Of a DNA stretch of 64,000 nt, positions 16,119-24,454 are shown piece by piece. The position numbers and the translations under genes are program-made. Position 1 is the stretch's first letter. The number at the start of each line of letters is the position of its first letter. Below the pieces are notes generated by a model. That model did no database searches. It was not told where the DNA came from and saw only the letters and a program-made list of their open reading frames with translations. The stretch covers positions 1 through 64,000 of the forward strand of contig JBDNCJ010000003.1 in the NCBI GenBank assembly GCA_046719715.1. Reading direction: 5' to 3'. Origin of the DNA: JANWWM01 sp046719715 (GTDB lineage: Bacteria; Bacteroidota; Chlorobiia; Chlorobiales; Thermochlorobacteraceae).

Positions 16119-16292
16119 TGTTGATAGAAGTTTAATTAATTGGAAAGAAACAGAACGGGCGAATATAAAAGAGTTTATTTTACAAATTGAAATCATGCAG
16201 TTCAGCATGCGCTCAAAATTATCGATAGGTTCACAGACCATCGGTGTCGTTTCGAAACCGACGAAGTGGTAGTGCTATAAATGATTTTGGTA

Positions 16293-18245
16293 TTATCTGA
16301 AAATTTGTGAAGACTCTGTGAGTTTGTATTGGCGCACGGAGTTTTGCAGTTGTTCTGCTTGTCCGATAAGCTCTTGCGCGAGATGTGTAATTTCGGCGGA
16401 GGCGTCTTTATTGCGTTGAATGGTTTGATTGAGTGCGTCAAGCGATTTGAGAAGTTTTTGTCCGACGGCGCGTTGCTGTTCGGCTTGCTCGATAATTTGA
16501 GTGGTGCGAATGGTCATATCAGTGGTTTTCATCGTTACCTGCTGACTGCTTCGCATTTGGGCATCGACGAGGCTTGAAAGGCGGCTCATAATCGCGCTGG
16601 AGCGTGAATAGTACTGGGTGATTTTATCGAGCGTTTTTTCCGCGTCTTTAACCGTGTTGAAACTGTCGCGCACGGCTTGGTTGGTTTCCAAAATGGTATC
16701 GTTGATTTTGAGCATGCTGTTTTGAACGCCGGTAACCATGTCTTGAATTTGCACGGAAGAGCGTGCCGACTGCTCGGCTAATCCGCGAATTTCATTGGCG
16801 ACCACCCTGAACCCTTTGCTTGATTCGCTGGCAATCGCCGATTCAATCGTGGCATTGACGGCGAGCAGGTTGGTTTGCTTCGCCGTGCGCGAGGCGGCAC
16901 CGGCGGTGATGTCAATTTCGCGAATGTTTTTATCTAATTGCGCGACTTGCTGGCGAAGTGAGTCGAGCTTATCGGTAATGCCGAGAATCGTGAGGCTGAT
17001 TTGCTCAATGCCGAACTTCCCGCCCTGAACTTCGTTGATGACCTGACTGAAGACTTGGTTCGAGTCTTGAATGCTTCGCGCCGCTTCTTGAATGGAACTG
17101 ATGAGGTCTTCGATAAACGAGCGCGTTTCGCGGACGTTGATGGTCAAGCCCTGCATACCTTCCGAGACCGTCGCCGTCGTGTCTTCTATCTTGGAGACGG
17201 ATTGAATGACGTCTTTAACAGCACTTGTTTGTGCTTCTGAACTTTTCATAACGCCCGTCGAGGAATTGCTGATGTCTAAGGCAATTTGGTTCAGGCGCAT
17301 CGTCATATCGAGCACTTCTCGGACGGATTCTTTGACGTTGTCGACGATGGTATTGAACGACGCAACGATAAGGCTTAATTCGTCTGCCGAATTATATGAC
17401 ACGCGTTCGGTGAGATTGCCTTCGGAAATGCGTTGTGCCGATGTCGCAATGCGTTGAATCGGCTCGGAAAGTTGGCGTCGGATTAAGTAAAATGCGCCAA
17501 GCACGACAACGACAATGCCAAGAATCGTGAGCGCAATGCCCGTAACTAAATTGAGCATTGTGGCTTGGCGGGTTGTCTCGCCGGGCACGATGATAGAAAT
17601 CGCGCCGCGCAAATCGCCCTGACGGTAGCCGTAGCCTGTCTCGTATTTTGACTGCACGAACTCGGGCGCGTCGGCTCTATCGCCATGACAGGTTAGGCAT
17701 TGCTTACGGATAAATATCGGTTGCACATAGCGATAGACGGGCTTGCCTTCAAACTTCGTCTCCTGCCAAATTCCGATGGATTCGGGGTTGATTTTCGTTT
17801 GACCTTTCGTTTTGAGTTCGGCAAGGGCTTGTGAGATTTCTTTAAGCGATTTCTCTTCGAAGACATCGGGCTTGTTTCTTGGGTTTCGGAAGTTGAGCGA
17901 GACTTGCCTCACTCTGATGTTGCGAATATCGTATTGGCTCGACGGCGGCAGGGTTTGAAACGTGGTATCGAGCGGGAAAAGCGTCGGGTTGTAGTGAATG
18001 AGCGTGAGCAGGTCGCTCGTTGAATCCGTAATGGAAAACGGCTGCCGCAGAATTGTTGCGGCGTTATACTCCCACATGCCTTGCAAGGTCGTCGCCGTTG
18101 AAATCACCTCTTCTTTGAGTTGGGTTTCAATCTGATTTCTTTCTCTGAGTTGCAATACGGCGTTGACTGCAATAAACACGGTTGCAAAGATGATTCCAAC
18201 CAGAATTGTTATACGTTGGTCAAGGCGAAGTTTTTGCGTTTCCAT
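16293..18245 (-). CDS. Methyl-accepting chemotaxis protein with c-type heme sensor domain
   Basis: The 650-residue receptor has membrane segments at about 12-32 and 231-256 framing a periplasmic domain of the DUF3365/Tll0287-like kind. That domain carries a heme c attachment motif C183-L-T-C186-H187, which implies a redox, O2 or NO input. After the second helix come HAMP (about 257-310, RRQLSEPIQRIATSAQRISEGNLTERV split over the linker) and a long signalling coil. The hairpin tip is seen in AASRTAKQTNLLAVNATIES and FRVVANEIRGLAEQSARSS. It is the last gene of the chemotaxis-like operon and lies about 115 bp after the 492-aa unknown gene. Confidence 0.93.
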   Translation of the reverse strand: METQKLRLDQRITILVGIIFATVFIAVNAVLQLRERNQIETQLKEEVISTATTLQGMWEYNAATILRQPFSITDSTSDLLTLIHYNPTLFPLDTTFQTLPPSSQYDIRNIRVRQVSLNFRNPRNKPDVFEEKSLKEISQALAELKTKGQTKINPESIGIWQETKFEGKPVYRYVQPIFIRKQCLTCHGDRADAPEFVQSKYETGYGYRQGDLRGAISIIVPGETTRQATMLNLVTGIALTILGIVVVVLGAFYLIRRQLSEPIQRIATSAQRISEGNLTERVSYNSADELSLIVASFNTIVDNVKESVREVLDMTMRLNQIALDISNSSTGVMKSSEAQTSAVKDVIQSVSKIEDTTATVSEGMQGLTINVRETRSFIEDLISSIQEAARSIQDSNQVFSQVINEVQGGKFGIEQISLTILGITDKLDSLRQQVAQLDKNIREIDITAGAASRTAKQTNLLAVNATIESAIASESSKGFRVVANEIRGLAEQSARSSVQIQDMVTGVQNSMLKINDTILETNQAVRDSFNTVKDAEKTLDKITQYYSRSSAIMSRLSSLVDAQMRSSQQVTMKTTDMTIRTTQIIEQAEQQRAVGQKLLKSLDALNQTIQRNKDASAEITHLAQELIGQAEQLQNSVRQYKLTESSQIFR

Positions 18246-18361
18246 GTTGAATGATTAAAGATAAACCGTCCGAAGCGTCGGCAGGGAAAAGTGCGCACGC
18301 GGCGGACGGTTGTCTTAGATTGAGCAAGCAAGTTGAGCAAGCAAGCGCTGAATGAGGGGTG

Positions 18362-19840
18362 TTACTTTGTCAGCACCGGCAACGATTTGAACTTATACCC
18401 CTGCGACTTCATTGCTTTAACGAGTTCATCGACGTCTCTTGCGACGTTGGCTTTGACATCTGGCAACGGCTTATTGAGAACGCCGATTTCGACGTTGAAG
18501 TATTCAACAACCGTTTTCATGAGTTTATCCAACTTCGCTTCGGCGTCGCCTTCTACAACCAGCCCTTGCACAGTTTTCTCGTCCGGCGCAATGGCGTTCT
18601 TGAAACTGAAATCGATGAAGTTCAAGATGTTCGGGTTTTGCGTGCTTCGCACTTCGGTGGCTTTGTATCGGTCGATATAATCTTGAACAATAACGCCGGG
18701 CATACGCTTCGCGACTTCTTCCATCAAATCAACGAGGGCGTTCATGTATGCAACGCGCAAGGTTGAGTTTTTGAACGGCACATCGGCTTTCATGCCTTCC
18801 ATTTGTTTTTCCCAGAGGTCAACGGTTTCAAGGAACTTACGAATGCGCTGTTTCGCCATTTGCGATTTTCGCGCTTCATCTTTTTCGTTTGCTTCTTTGG
18901 CATCGGGCTGTTCCAAGCGGGTGCGGAGTTGGCGCACGTCGGATTTGAGACGTCGCTCAATAAATCGGTCAGAGTAGGCACTGTCTTTCTTGCGAACTGC
19001 ATTGAGAAAATCGCTACCCTCATCTTTAACAAGCGGCAAAGCGACTTTGATGTAGCGGCAGGCTTCATCTAACCGATTGGACTCGAGATAGAAACTTGCC
19101 AAAGCCAACTGATACGGGAAGTATCCGATGTCGGAAGCAAAGGTCATAAGCAGATAAAACTCTTTTCGGACGGGATTCTTCTCGTTGGCGGCGCGGTCTT
19201 TCCAATAGAAGGCTTTTTGCGCTTTATCTTCAATCGACGGCACATCAATTTTCTTGAAGAAACCGGCTTTGATGTAGGCTTGCGCACCGGCGCGGTCGCG
19301 TGTAACCATGCTATCAATGACTTGCTTGGCTTTCTCACGATATTGCTCTTGACCTTTGAGCGGGGTTTGGTCGAGAGCGGTGTAGAAGTGCATGATGGAG
19401 GCGAGTTTGTTCTCGAGTTGCTCATCTCCTTTGGTTTCTTTGACTTTGTTGAGGTGGTCGGCGGCGATGTGGTAGTTGCACTCAAAGAGAATTTCATCTT
19501 GACGGCGCACAATCGCATCGCTTCGCTTGCCGACGCCTTGTTTGAAGCGAATATTCAGCGCGAGGGCGACGACGAGTGCGTTAAACCAGTCCTTATTTTT
19601 GTAGAACTCATTGGCTTGGAACATTTTCGCTTCTTCATCGATGCCCTGTTCCAATTCTTCGTCAATTTCCAAGACGATTTTGTCCCCGTCAATACGGAGC
19701 AACCCCTCGTCGCTGGTTGAAAAGACGGTTGCGGCTTGTTTTTCATTGCTAAGCACATCGCCCAGAATGCTGTCTAAATCCAGACCTAAATTCAAAGCGT
19801 CTTTGTTTTGGTCGTCCGATTGTTGTGGATTGGTTGCCAT
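18362..19840 (-). CDS. Unknown 492-aa cytoplasmic protein of the chemotaxis-like cluster
   Basis: I do not recognise this family. There is no signal peptide or membrane segment. The N-terminal ~70 residues are acidic and look disordered, with an LDLDSILGDVLSNEKQA segment and a FSTSDEGLLRIDGDKIVLEID beta-rich stretch. Residues ~75-300 are helical with TPR-like spacing (EFYKNKDWFNALVVALALN, ASFYLESNRLDEACRYIKVA). A charged coil follows (about 300-345) and then another helical part to the C-terminus. It lies between cheW and the heme MCP on the same strand, so a scaffold or adaptor in that signalling pathway is plausible. It could also be an unrelated TPR protein. Confidence 0.8.
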   Translation of the reverse strand: MATNPQQSDDQNKDALNLGLDLDSILGDVLSNEKQAATVFSTSDEGLLRIDGDKIVLEIDEELEQGIDEEAKMFQANEFYKNKDWFNALVVALALNIRFKQGVGKRSDAIVRRQDEILFECNYHIAADHLNKVKETKGDEQLENKLASIMHFYTALDQTPLKGQEQYREKAKQVIDSMVTRDRAGAQAYIKAGFFKKIDVPSIEDKAQKAFYWKDRAANEKNPVRKEFYLLMTFASDIGYFPYQLALASFYLESNRLDEACRYIKVALPLVKDEGSDFLNAVRKKDSAYSDRFIERRLKSDVRQLRTRLEQPDAKEANEKDEARKSQMAKQRIRKFLETVDLWEKQMEGMKADVPFKNSTLRVAYMNALVDLMEEVAKRMPGVIVQDYIDRYKATEVRSTQNPNILNFIDFSFKNAIAPDEKTVQGLVVEGDAEAKLDKLMKTVVEYFNVEIGVLNKPLPDVKANVARDVDELVKAMKSQGYKFKSLPVLTK

Positions 19841-19915
19841 TGCTCAAAAAATTTGAAAGTTTGAAAAAATTGCACTCAAACGAGTTGAGTAGTTGTCTGT
19901 TGAAGTGTTTTTTGA

Positions 19916-20548
19916 TTATTGGAATTGCACCATTTCGGGCGCGTCCAACATTTTTTTTGTGTCAATTAAAACGACCACGTCGCGCTTTTCCGTGTCGTCG
20001 GGGCGAATGTAAATCCCTTTTGAAAATGGGGCAAGCCGCTCCAACTCCCCGTCGGCGGCATTGATTTTCTCGATTTCAGGTTCAGCGATGCGAAGCACGT
20101 CCAACACGGCGTCAACGATGCAACAAACGGAAAAGCGATTATTTCTGACGATGACCATTTTTTCGGCGGCTTTTTGGCGGCGCGATTTCTGGCGGCGCGA
20201 TTCAATGCCCAAAACTCGCTGAATATCAACGACGGAAGTAATTTCACCGCGCACGTTACAAACGCCGAGCACGAAGTTTGGCAATCCCGGCACCGGTGTA
20301 ATTTTCTGAACGTCCAAAATGGCTTCGATGTCTACGACGCGGAATCCAATTTCTTTTTCGCCGATGAGCGTCGCGATGTATTGCTCGCGTGCTTCGTCGT
20401 CTTCGCGAGCGGCTGTGCTTTTATCGGACTCGATTGCACGCAGTCGTTCCAAGATGCCCGACATGCCTTCCAAGTCGCGCATTGTCATTCCCGGAGGAAT
20501 GGTGAAGTTCAGTTCCGAGAGTTGCTCTGCAAGTCGTTCGTTATCCAT
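19916..20548 (-). CDS. cheW: CheW-like coupling protein
   Basis: The 210-residue protein has an N-terminal extension of about 55 residues, then a CheW domain: IGEKEIGFRVVDIEAILDVQKITPVPG split over two strands, NFVLGVCNVRGEITSVVDIQ and a late DAVLDVLRI segment. CheW links receptors to the CheA kinase. A basic insert (ESRRQKSRRQKAAEK) sits in the middle of the domain. The gene is between the CheY-like gene (45 bp upstream) and the 492-aa unknown. No cheA is present in the window. Confidence 0.9.
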   Translation of the reverse strand: MDNERLAEQLSELNFTIPPGMTMRDLEGMSGILERLRAIESDKSTAAREDDEAREQYIATLIGEKEIGFRVVDIEAILDVQKITPVPGLPNFVLGVCNVRGEITSVVDIQRVLGIESRRQKSRRQKAAEKMVIVRNNRFSVCCIVDAVLDVLRIAEPEIEKINAADGELERLAPFSKGIYIRPDDTEKRDVVVLIDTKKMLDAPEMVQFQ

Positions 20549-20592
20549 CGTTCAGAGTCGTCGTTTCGTTAAATGAAGTATAGCGATTGTGC

Positions 20593-20958
20593 TCAGGTTT
20601 TCGTGGCTTTTTTAACGGCAGAAATTAAATCTTCTTCGCTAAACGGTTTGACAAGATAAGCGTCCGCGCCTTGTTTCATACCCCAGAACTTATCGCTGTC
20701 TTGATTTTTCGAGGTAATCATAACAATCGGAATGCTTCCTGTGCCAGCATCTTTTTTAAGGTTTCGGCAGACTTGGAATCCGTCTTTTTTCGGCATGACC
20801 ACGTCGAGCAAAATGACGTCGGGCTTGGTGGCGCGCGCTTTTTCTTCACCCTCTTCGCCATCGTTGGCTTCGAGAATGGTGTAACCGAGCGAAGTCATGA
20901 CTTTGGAGATAATCGTGCGCTCTACTGCGCTGTCGTCAATGATTAGAGCCTTAGGCAT
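20593..20958 (-). CDS. Single-domain response regulator (CheY/PilH-like)
   Basis: The 121-residue protein is a single complete receiver: acidic pair in ALIIDDSAVER, phosphoacceptor D52 in VILLDVVMPKKDG, Thr in VMITSKNQ and Lys in AYLVKPFSEED. The sequence style (DGFQVCRNLKKD) matches the PilG/PilH group of twitching or gliding chemotaxis-like pathways rather than flagellar CheY. It is in the same operon as CheW and a DUF4388-REC protein, so it may control surface motility. That is inferred from context. Confidence 0.92.
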   Translation of the reverse strand: MPKALIIDDSAVERTIISKVMTSLGYTILEANDGEEGEEKARATKPDVILLDVVMPKKDGFQVCRNLKKDAGTGSIPIVMITSKNQDSDKFWGMKQGADAYLVKPFSEEDLISAVKKATKT

Positions 20959-21057
20959 AATTAACAGGCGTTCTTTGTTGAGTAAATGTTTTTTTGAAAT
21001 TTCAACACGATTCGGTCAATACAATTTGGTGAATACCGCTCGGTCAATGCTTTTGAA

Positions 21058-22170
21058 TTAAGCCGTCGCCGCTTCGGTTTGTTTCAAGTATTTATCGACC
21101 ACGCTGACGAGGTCGGCGTCTTTGAATGGTTTCGTAACATAATCGTTTGCGCCGGCATGAATGCCCAAGTTGCGGTCTATTTCCGCATCTTTTGCCGAAA
21201 GCATCACAATCGGGGTGGTGATTTCCATTTCGGTTCGGAGCGTTTTGCACACTTTCAAGCCCGTTGTATCGGGAAGCATAACGTCGAGCAGAATGAGGTG
21301 CGGCTGTTTTTCTTTGGCAAGTTTCAAGCCGATTTCGCCTGTGCCGGCGTCCAAGAGTTCGTAGCCCGAATCCGCCAAGGCTTTTTTAACCGCCATTCGA
21401 ATCACGGCGCTGTCGTCGACAATCAAAACTTTCTTGCGTTCCGTAGCACTGGCTTGTGGCAGTTCAATCCACTTGCCGTCCAAGAAAACCACGAGGGCTT
21501 TCATGACTTGAATCTCGTCCATTTTAAGTTTGAGCGCGATGGTCTTGATGTCGGTTTTGCCGTCAATCGCTAAGAAGACTTTCCACTCGGAAAGTTTAAG
21601 CGCGATTTCATTTTTTTCTTCGTCGCCGCGCTTGGTCAATTTTGGAACGAGCGCGGTGCTTGAAATGCGCTGTTTGACGAGCCCAAGTTCATCGACTTTG
21701 ACGGAGGCGGAGAGCATGATTCCCTGCATATCCACGCCGGTGCTCAATCCTTGAACGGTGAGCGGGGCGTCGGGGTCAAAATTCACGCGCACGTTTTTTT
21801 CCTGCAGCAGAGAAGTAATTGTGCGTTCAATTTGAAGGCGAATGGCTTTGACGATGCGCGCCGCGTCGACTTTTTTAGTTGCCAAAAGAATTTGCTCGAT
21901 GCGTTTATCGGGGTATTTGGCTTTTTGAAGCGCGATGGCTTCGTCAAGGTCTTGGCGTGTAATCAAATTTTCCTCGAGAAGCACTGCACCCAAGTCGTCG
22001 CTGCCCGTGTCGACGGCGATGACAAGTCCGTTTCTGAAAAAAACGGTTTTGGTTACTTCGCCGTAAGACGTGGTTACTTCCGCAATCATTGCGCCGGTCT
22101 TTTTGAGTTGGCGAATGAGCTGTAACATTTCCGTAATCGTCCAGCCTTTGATGCTGCCAGTAAAAGACAT
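21058..22170 (-). CDS. DUF4388 (PATAN-like) and receiver domain protein
   Basis: The 370-residue protein begins with a DUF4388/PATAN-type domain (about 1-110: FTGSIKGWTITEMLQLIRQL, GAMIAEVT, VFFRNGLVIAVDTG, then ARIVKAIRLQIERTI). A middle segment (about 125-235) contains a winged-helix-like stretch (FLAIDGKTDIKTIALKLKMD). A complete C-terminal receiver follows (about 245-365: VLIVDDSAVIR, LILLDVMLPDTTG, VMLSAKDAEI, YVTKPFKDAD). Similar PATAN-REC proteins in other phyla act in type IV pilus or gliding control. It lies about 95 bp after the small coiled-coil genes and before the CheY-like gene. Confidence 0.88.
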   Translation of the reverse strand: MSFTGSIKGWTITEMLQLIRQLKKTGAMIAEVTTSYGEVTKTVFFRNGLVIAVDTGSDDLGAVLLEENLITRQDLDEAIALQKAKYPDKRIEQILLATKKVDAARIVKAIRLQIERTITSLLQEKNVRVNFDPDAPLTVQGLSTGVDMQGIMLSASVKVDELGLVKQRISSTALVPKLTKRGDEEKNEIALKLSEWKVFLAIDGKTDIKTIALKLKMDEIQVMKALVVFLDGKWIELPQASATERKKVLIVDDSAVIRMAVKKALADSGYELLDAGTGEIGLKLAKEKQPHLILLDVMLPDTTGLKVCKTLRTEMEITTPIVMLSAKDAEIDRNLGIHAGANDYVTKPFKDADLVSVVDKYLKQTEAATA

Positions 22171-22266
22171 TTTGTTTGGGTCAGTTTAGAATCTTGTTGC
22201 GGAAACAATTTGATTTTTAATATAAACCCTAACCTCTGAAAGTCAAAAAGCGTCGGTTTCGTCGGC

Positions 22267-22503
22267 TTATGTTTTTTTTGAATCGCCTTGCGCGTTTTCT
22301 GCTAAAAGGTAAGCGACGCGTACAAGGTCGGTGTGCAGTTGTTGCAGTGCGGTTCGAATTTGAAGCATATCGATGCGAATTTCCTGCAAGTCGCGTTTGA
22401 CGTCGCCAAGCGTTTCGGCGGTTTGATGCGCTTTTTCAAACGAGCGATTTTCTAAGTCGGCTAAGATGCCAAATGCGTCCAATAATTTTTCTTCGGGTTG
22501 CAT
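22267..22503 (-). CDS. Small coiled-coil protein, paralogue B
   Basis: The 78-residue protein is almost entirely helical, with heptads from about residue 25 to 65 (DVKRDLQEIRIDMLQIRTAL, then QQLHTDLVRVAYLL). It has no membrane segment. It aligns along its length with the 95-aa protein encoded 12 bp upstream: both share EKLLD near the start, an I/L-x-AD-x-x-N-[RK]-S step, Q-E-[IL]-R-x-D-[ML]-L-Q-[IL]-R and QQLH-x-DL. The pair heads the receiver/CheW run, so a coiled-coil adaptor role in the signalling complex is a reasonable guess. I know no named family for it. Confidence 0.78.
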   Translation of the reverse strand: MQPEEKLLDAFGILADLENRSFEKAHQTAETLGDVKRDLQEIRIDMLQIRTALQQLHTDLVRVAYLLAENAQGDSKKT

Positions 22504-22515
22504 GGCGTTGTGTGG

Positions 22516-22803
22516 TTAAGAGTTCTCGGATTCTTTAAGTTTCTCAAATTCGTCGCCGAAAATCGACGCGGCAAAATCTGTTCGGTCGGCTTTCGGCGTG
22601 GTAAGAATCATGCAGATTTTAGACAAATCGTTGTGGAGTTGTTGAAACTCTGCGCGCAGTTGCAGTAAATCCGTCCGCAATTCTTGAATTTCGGATTGAA
22701 TTTGCAACAGTTCGGTATTCGCGGCGTCTTGCTCGGTAACGCTTTTATTTTGAATGTCGGCGTGAATTGAAAGCAAGTCTAAGAGTTTTTCGATGTGTTC
22801 CAT
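22516..22803 (-). CDS. Small coiled-coil protein, paralogue A
   Basis: The 95-residue protein starts MEHIEKLLDLLSIHADIQNK and is helical and heptad-rich to about residue 66 (IQSEIQELRTDLLQLRAEFQ then QLHNDLSKICMIL), followed by a charged 28-residue tail ending EKLKESENS. It is a clear paralogue of the next gene downstream, probably a tandem duplication. The ATG at 22803 lies 20 bp past the stop of the cystathionine enzyme; a TTG at 22827 would overlap that gene and is less likely. Confidence 0.75.
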   Translation of the reverse strand: MEHIEKLLDLLSIHADIQNKSVTEQDAANTELLQIQSEIQELRTDLLQLRAEFQQLHNDLSKICMILTTPKADRTDFAASIFGDEFEKLKESENS

Positions 22804-22823
22804 ACGTGTGAGTTGAAATAGGT

Positions 22824-24020
22824 TCAAGAAACCACTGCGGCTTGCACAATGGAAAGTGCGTGCTCTAAGTCGTTGAGTAAATCAGGTGTGTCTTCAATGC
22901 CGACCGAAAGTCGTATCAACCCTTCGGTGATGCCCAGTTGCAATCGACGCTCAATAGGCACAGCAACATGCGTCATTTCCCAAGGATAGCAAACCAAACT
23001 TTCAACCGCGCCCAGACTTTCGGCAAAGGTAAAAATGTTCAACGCTTTGATGAAGGCTTCCACTTCGGCGCGTCCGCCCAAATCCAAACTCACAATGCCG
23101 CCGAAGCCTTTGGGCATTTGTCGCTTCGCCAAGTCGTGAGAAGGGTGCGTTGGCAATCCGGGATAATAGACTTTTTTCACAGCGTCGTGCTGATGAAGAA
23201 ATTGCGCAATCGCAAGCGCGTTCTCGCAGTGGCGTTCCATTCGCAGCGCGAGCGTTTTGACGGAACGCATCAAAAGCCAACAATCAAACGGCGACGGCAC
23301 AGCCCCAACGGCTTTTTGATTGAAGGCGAATTGTTCATAGAGCGATGACCTGTTCGTCATCAATGCGCCGCCGAGAATGTCGCTATGTCCGCCCAAGTAT
23401 TTGGTCGAGCTATGCAACACAACATCTGCGCCGAGTTCAAGCGGTCGTTGTAAGTAAGGCGTAGCGAAGGTATTATCGACCGCAACGAGAAGTTGATGTG
23501 CTTTGGCAAACTCGCAAATCGCACGAATATCGGAAAGTCGAAGCATCGGGTTCGTCGGCGATTCCAAGTAAATGAGTTTTGTTTTCGGAGTAATGGCGCG
23601 CTCAATCGCGTTAAGATTTGCTGTATCGATGTATGAAAATGTGACGCCGTATTTCGCCAAGATCTGATTGAAGTATCGAACGGTGCCGCCGTAGAGGTCG
23701 TCGCCGGCGATGATATGGTCGCCCGGTTCAAAGAGGCTCATCAAACCTGCAAGCGCGGCAAGTCCAGAGGAGAACGCATTGGCATATTGAGCGTTTTCCA
23801 ATCCCGCCAAAACTGCTTCTAATTGCTGGCGCGTCGGATTTTGGGCGCGAGCATATTCAAAGCCGCCTCGCTGCTGGTTGATTCCGTCTTGCTTGTAGGT
23901 GGTGGCAAGCGAGAGCATCGGCACAACAGCCCCTGTTTGCGCATCGGCGTCTTGCGCATGATGAACGGCGTTAGTCGTGAATCCGAATGGCGTTTGAAAT
24001 GATGGCTTGTCGATGTTCAT
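22824..24020 (-). CDS. metB: Cystathionine gamma-synthase/gamma-lyase family PLP enzyme
   Basis: This fold-type I PLP enzyme of the Cys/Met metabolism family has 398 residues, the normal length. Marks are YARAQNPTRQQLE (the Y-x-R phosphate-binding pair), SGLAALAGLMSLFEPGDHII, YLESPTNPMLRLSDI, VDNTFATPYLQRPLELGAD split at the PLP aspartate, and the Schiff-base Lys in HSSTKYLGGHSD (about K207). Sequence alone does not separate cystathionine gamma-synthase from gamma-lyase or methionine gamma-lyase, so the symbol is tentative. The ATG at 24020 has GGTGAG upstream; an in-frame ATG at 24035 is the alternative. The signalling operon follows directly, so the two may share a transcript. Confidence 0.88.
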   Translation of the reverse strand: MNIDKPSFQTPFGFTTNAVHHAQDADAQTGAVVPMLSLATTYKQDGINQQRGGFEYARAQNPTRQQLEAVLAGLENAQYANAFSSGLAALAGLMSLFEPGDHIIAGDDLYGGTVRYFNQILAKYGVTFSYIDTANLNAIERAITPKTKLIYLESPTNPMLRLSDIRAICEFAKAHQLLVAVDNTFATPYLQRPLELGADVVLHSSTKYLGGHSDILGGALMTNRSSLYEQFAFNQKAVGAVPSPFDCWLLMRSVKTLALRMERHCENALAIAQFLHQHDAVKKVYYPGLPTHPSHDLAKRQMPKGFGGIVSLDLGGRAEVEAFIKALNIFTFAESLGAVESLVCYPWEMTHVAVPIERRLQLGITEGLIRLSVGIEDTPDLLNDLEHALSIVQAAVVS

Positions 24021-24258
24021 ATCTGAACTCACCATAGTGATGTTGAAAGTTGTATTGAAGCGGATAAAAATGTGCGAAGCGCGACAAGAAGATATTGATT
24101 TTGAGCGTCAATTTCGTTGCCGCACGATGATAAAACCGTTAAATCGTTGCGTCTTTTGGCAAACCTTCTTACTCAAACATAAAGCAAACGCGAAAATTCT
24201 TTGCGCTTTTTCTTTCAAGAGCGTTTGTTTTTTTCAAAGTTTTTTTAACTTCAAATAC

Positions 24259-24419
24259 AGTGCCGCTCGTGAAAGTCTCATCAGGGCGTTTTGCAGGGCG
24301 CGGCAACTATGACAACAGGAAGCCAAAGAACGCTTCCAACGCTTGAAGCAGTGCTACATTTTCAAGCAAGTCTTTTCATCAAGCCTCAGTGTTCGTTCTG
24401 AATGTTGGGGCTTTTATAT
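24259..24419 (+). ncRNA. Candidate structured RNA with its own terminator
   Basis: In the 434-bp gap between metB and the oxidoreductase gene there is no plausible frame, but four hairpins follow one another on the plus strand. They are AGTGCCGC (24259-24266) with GCGGCAACT (24300-24308, one bulged A); GGAAGC (24318-24323) with GCTTCC (24332-24337); GCTTGAA (24341-24347) with TTCAAGC (24361-24367); and a 14-bp terminator-like hairpin followed by TTATAT. No known RNA family is assigned: RNase P, tmRNA and SRP motifs were looked for and not seen. The GCGGCAAC and CAGTGCTA stretches faintly recall S-box RNAs, but no coding gene follows on this strand. Confidence 0.45.
24381..24419 (+). terminator. 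Intrinsic terminator on the plus strand
   Basis: AAGCCTCAGTGTTC (24381-24394) pairs over all 14 positions, with G-U pairs, with GAATGTTGGGGCTT (24400-24413) around a 5-nt loop, and is followed by TTATAT. The same GGCTTTTATAT ending is found after the foldase gene near 60.93 kb. Read on the minus strand there is no T-run, so it should terminate a plus-strand transcript, although no plus-strand gene precedes it. Confidence 0.6.
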
Positions 24420-24454
24420 CGGAAAGCCGTCTGCATTTGCTCATACCCTCAACA

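Noticed and set aside
18353..18361. Frameshifted or broken receptor gene near the end of the MCP cluster
   Set aside because: Both flanking genes have complete domains and normal ends, so no pseudogene is needed.
24259..24300. Hammerhead ribozyme (CTGATGAG on the minus strand)
   Set aside because: The required CGAAA core and cleavage triplet are not in the right place.
24021..24454. SAM (S-box) riboswitch controlling metB
   Set aside because: The S-box-like stretches lie on the plus strand, opposite to metB, and the core helices P1 and P2 could not be built convincingly.
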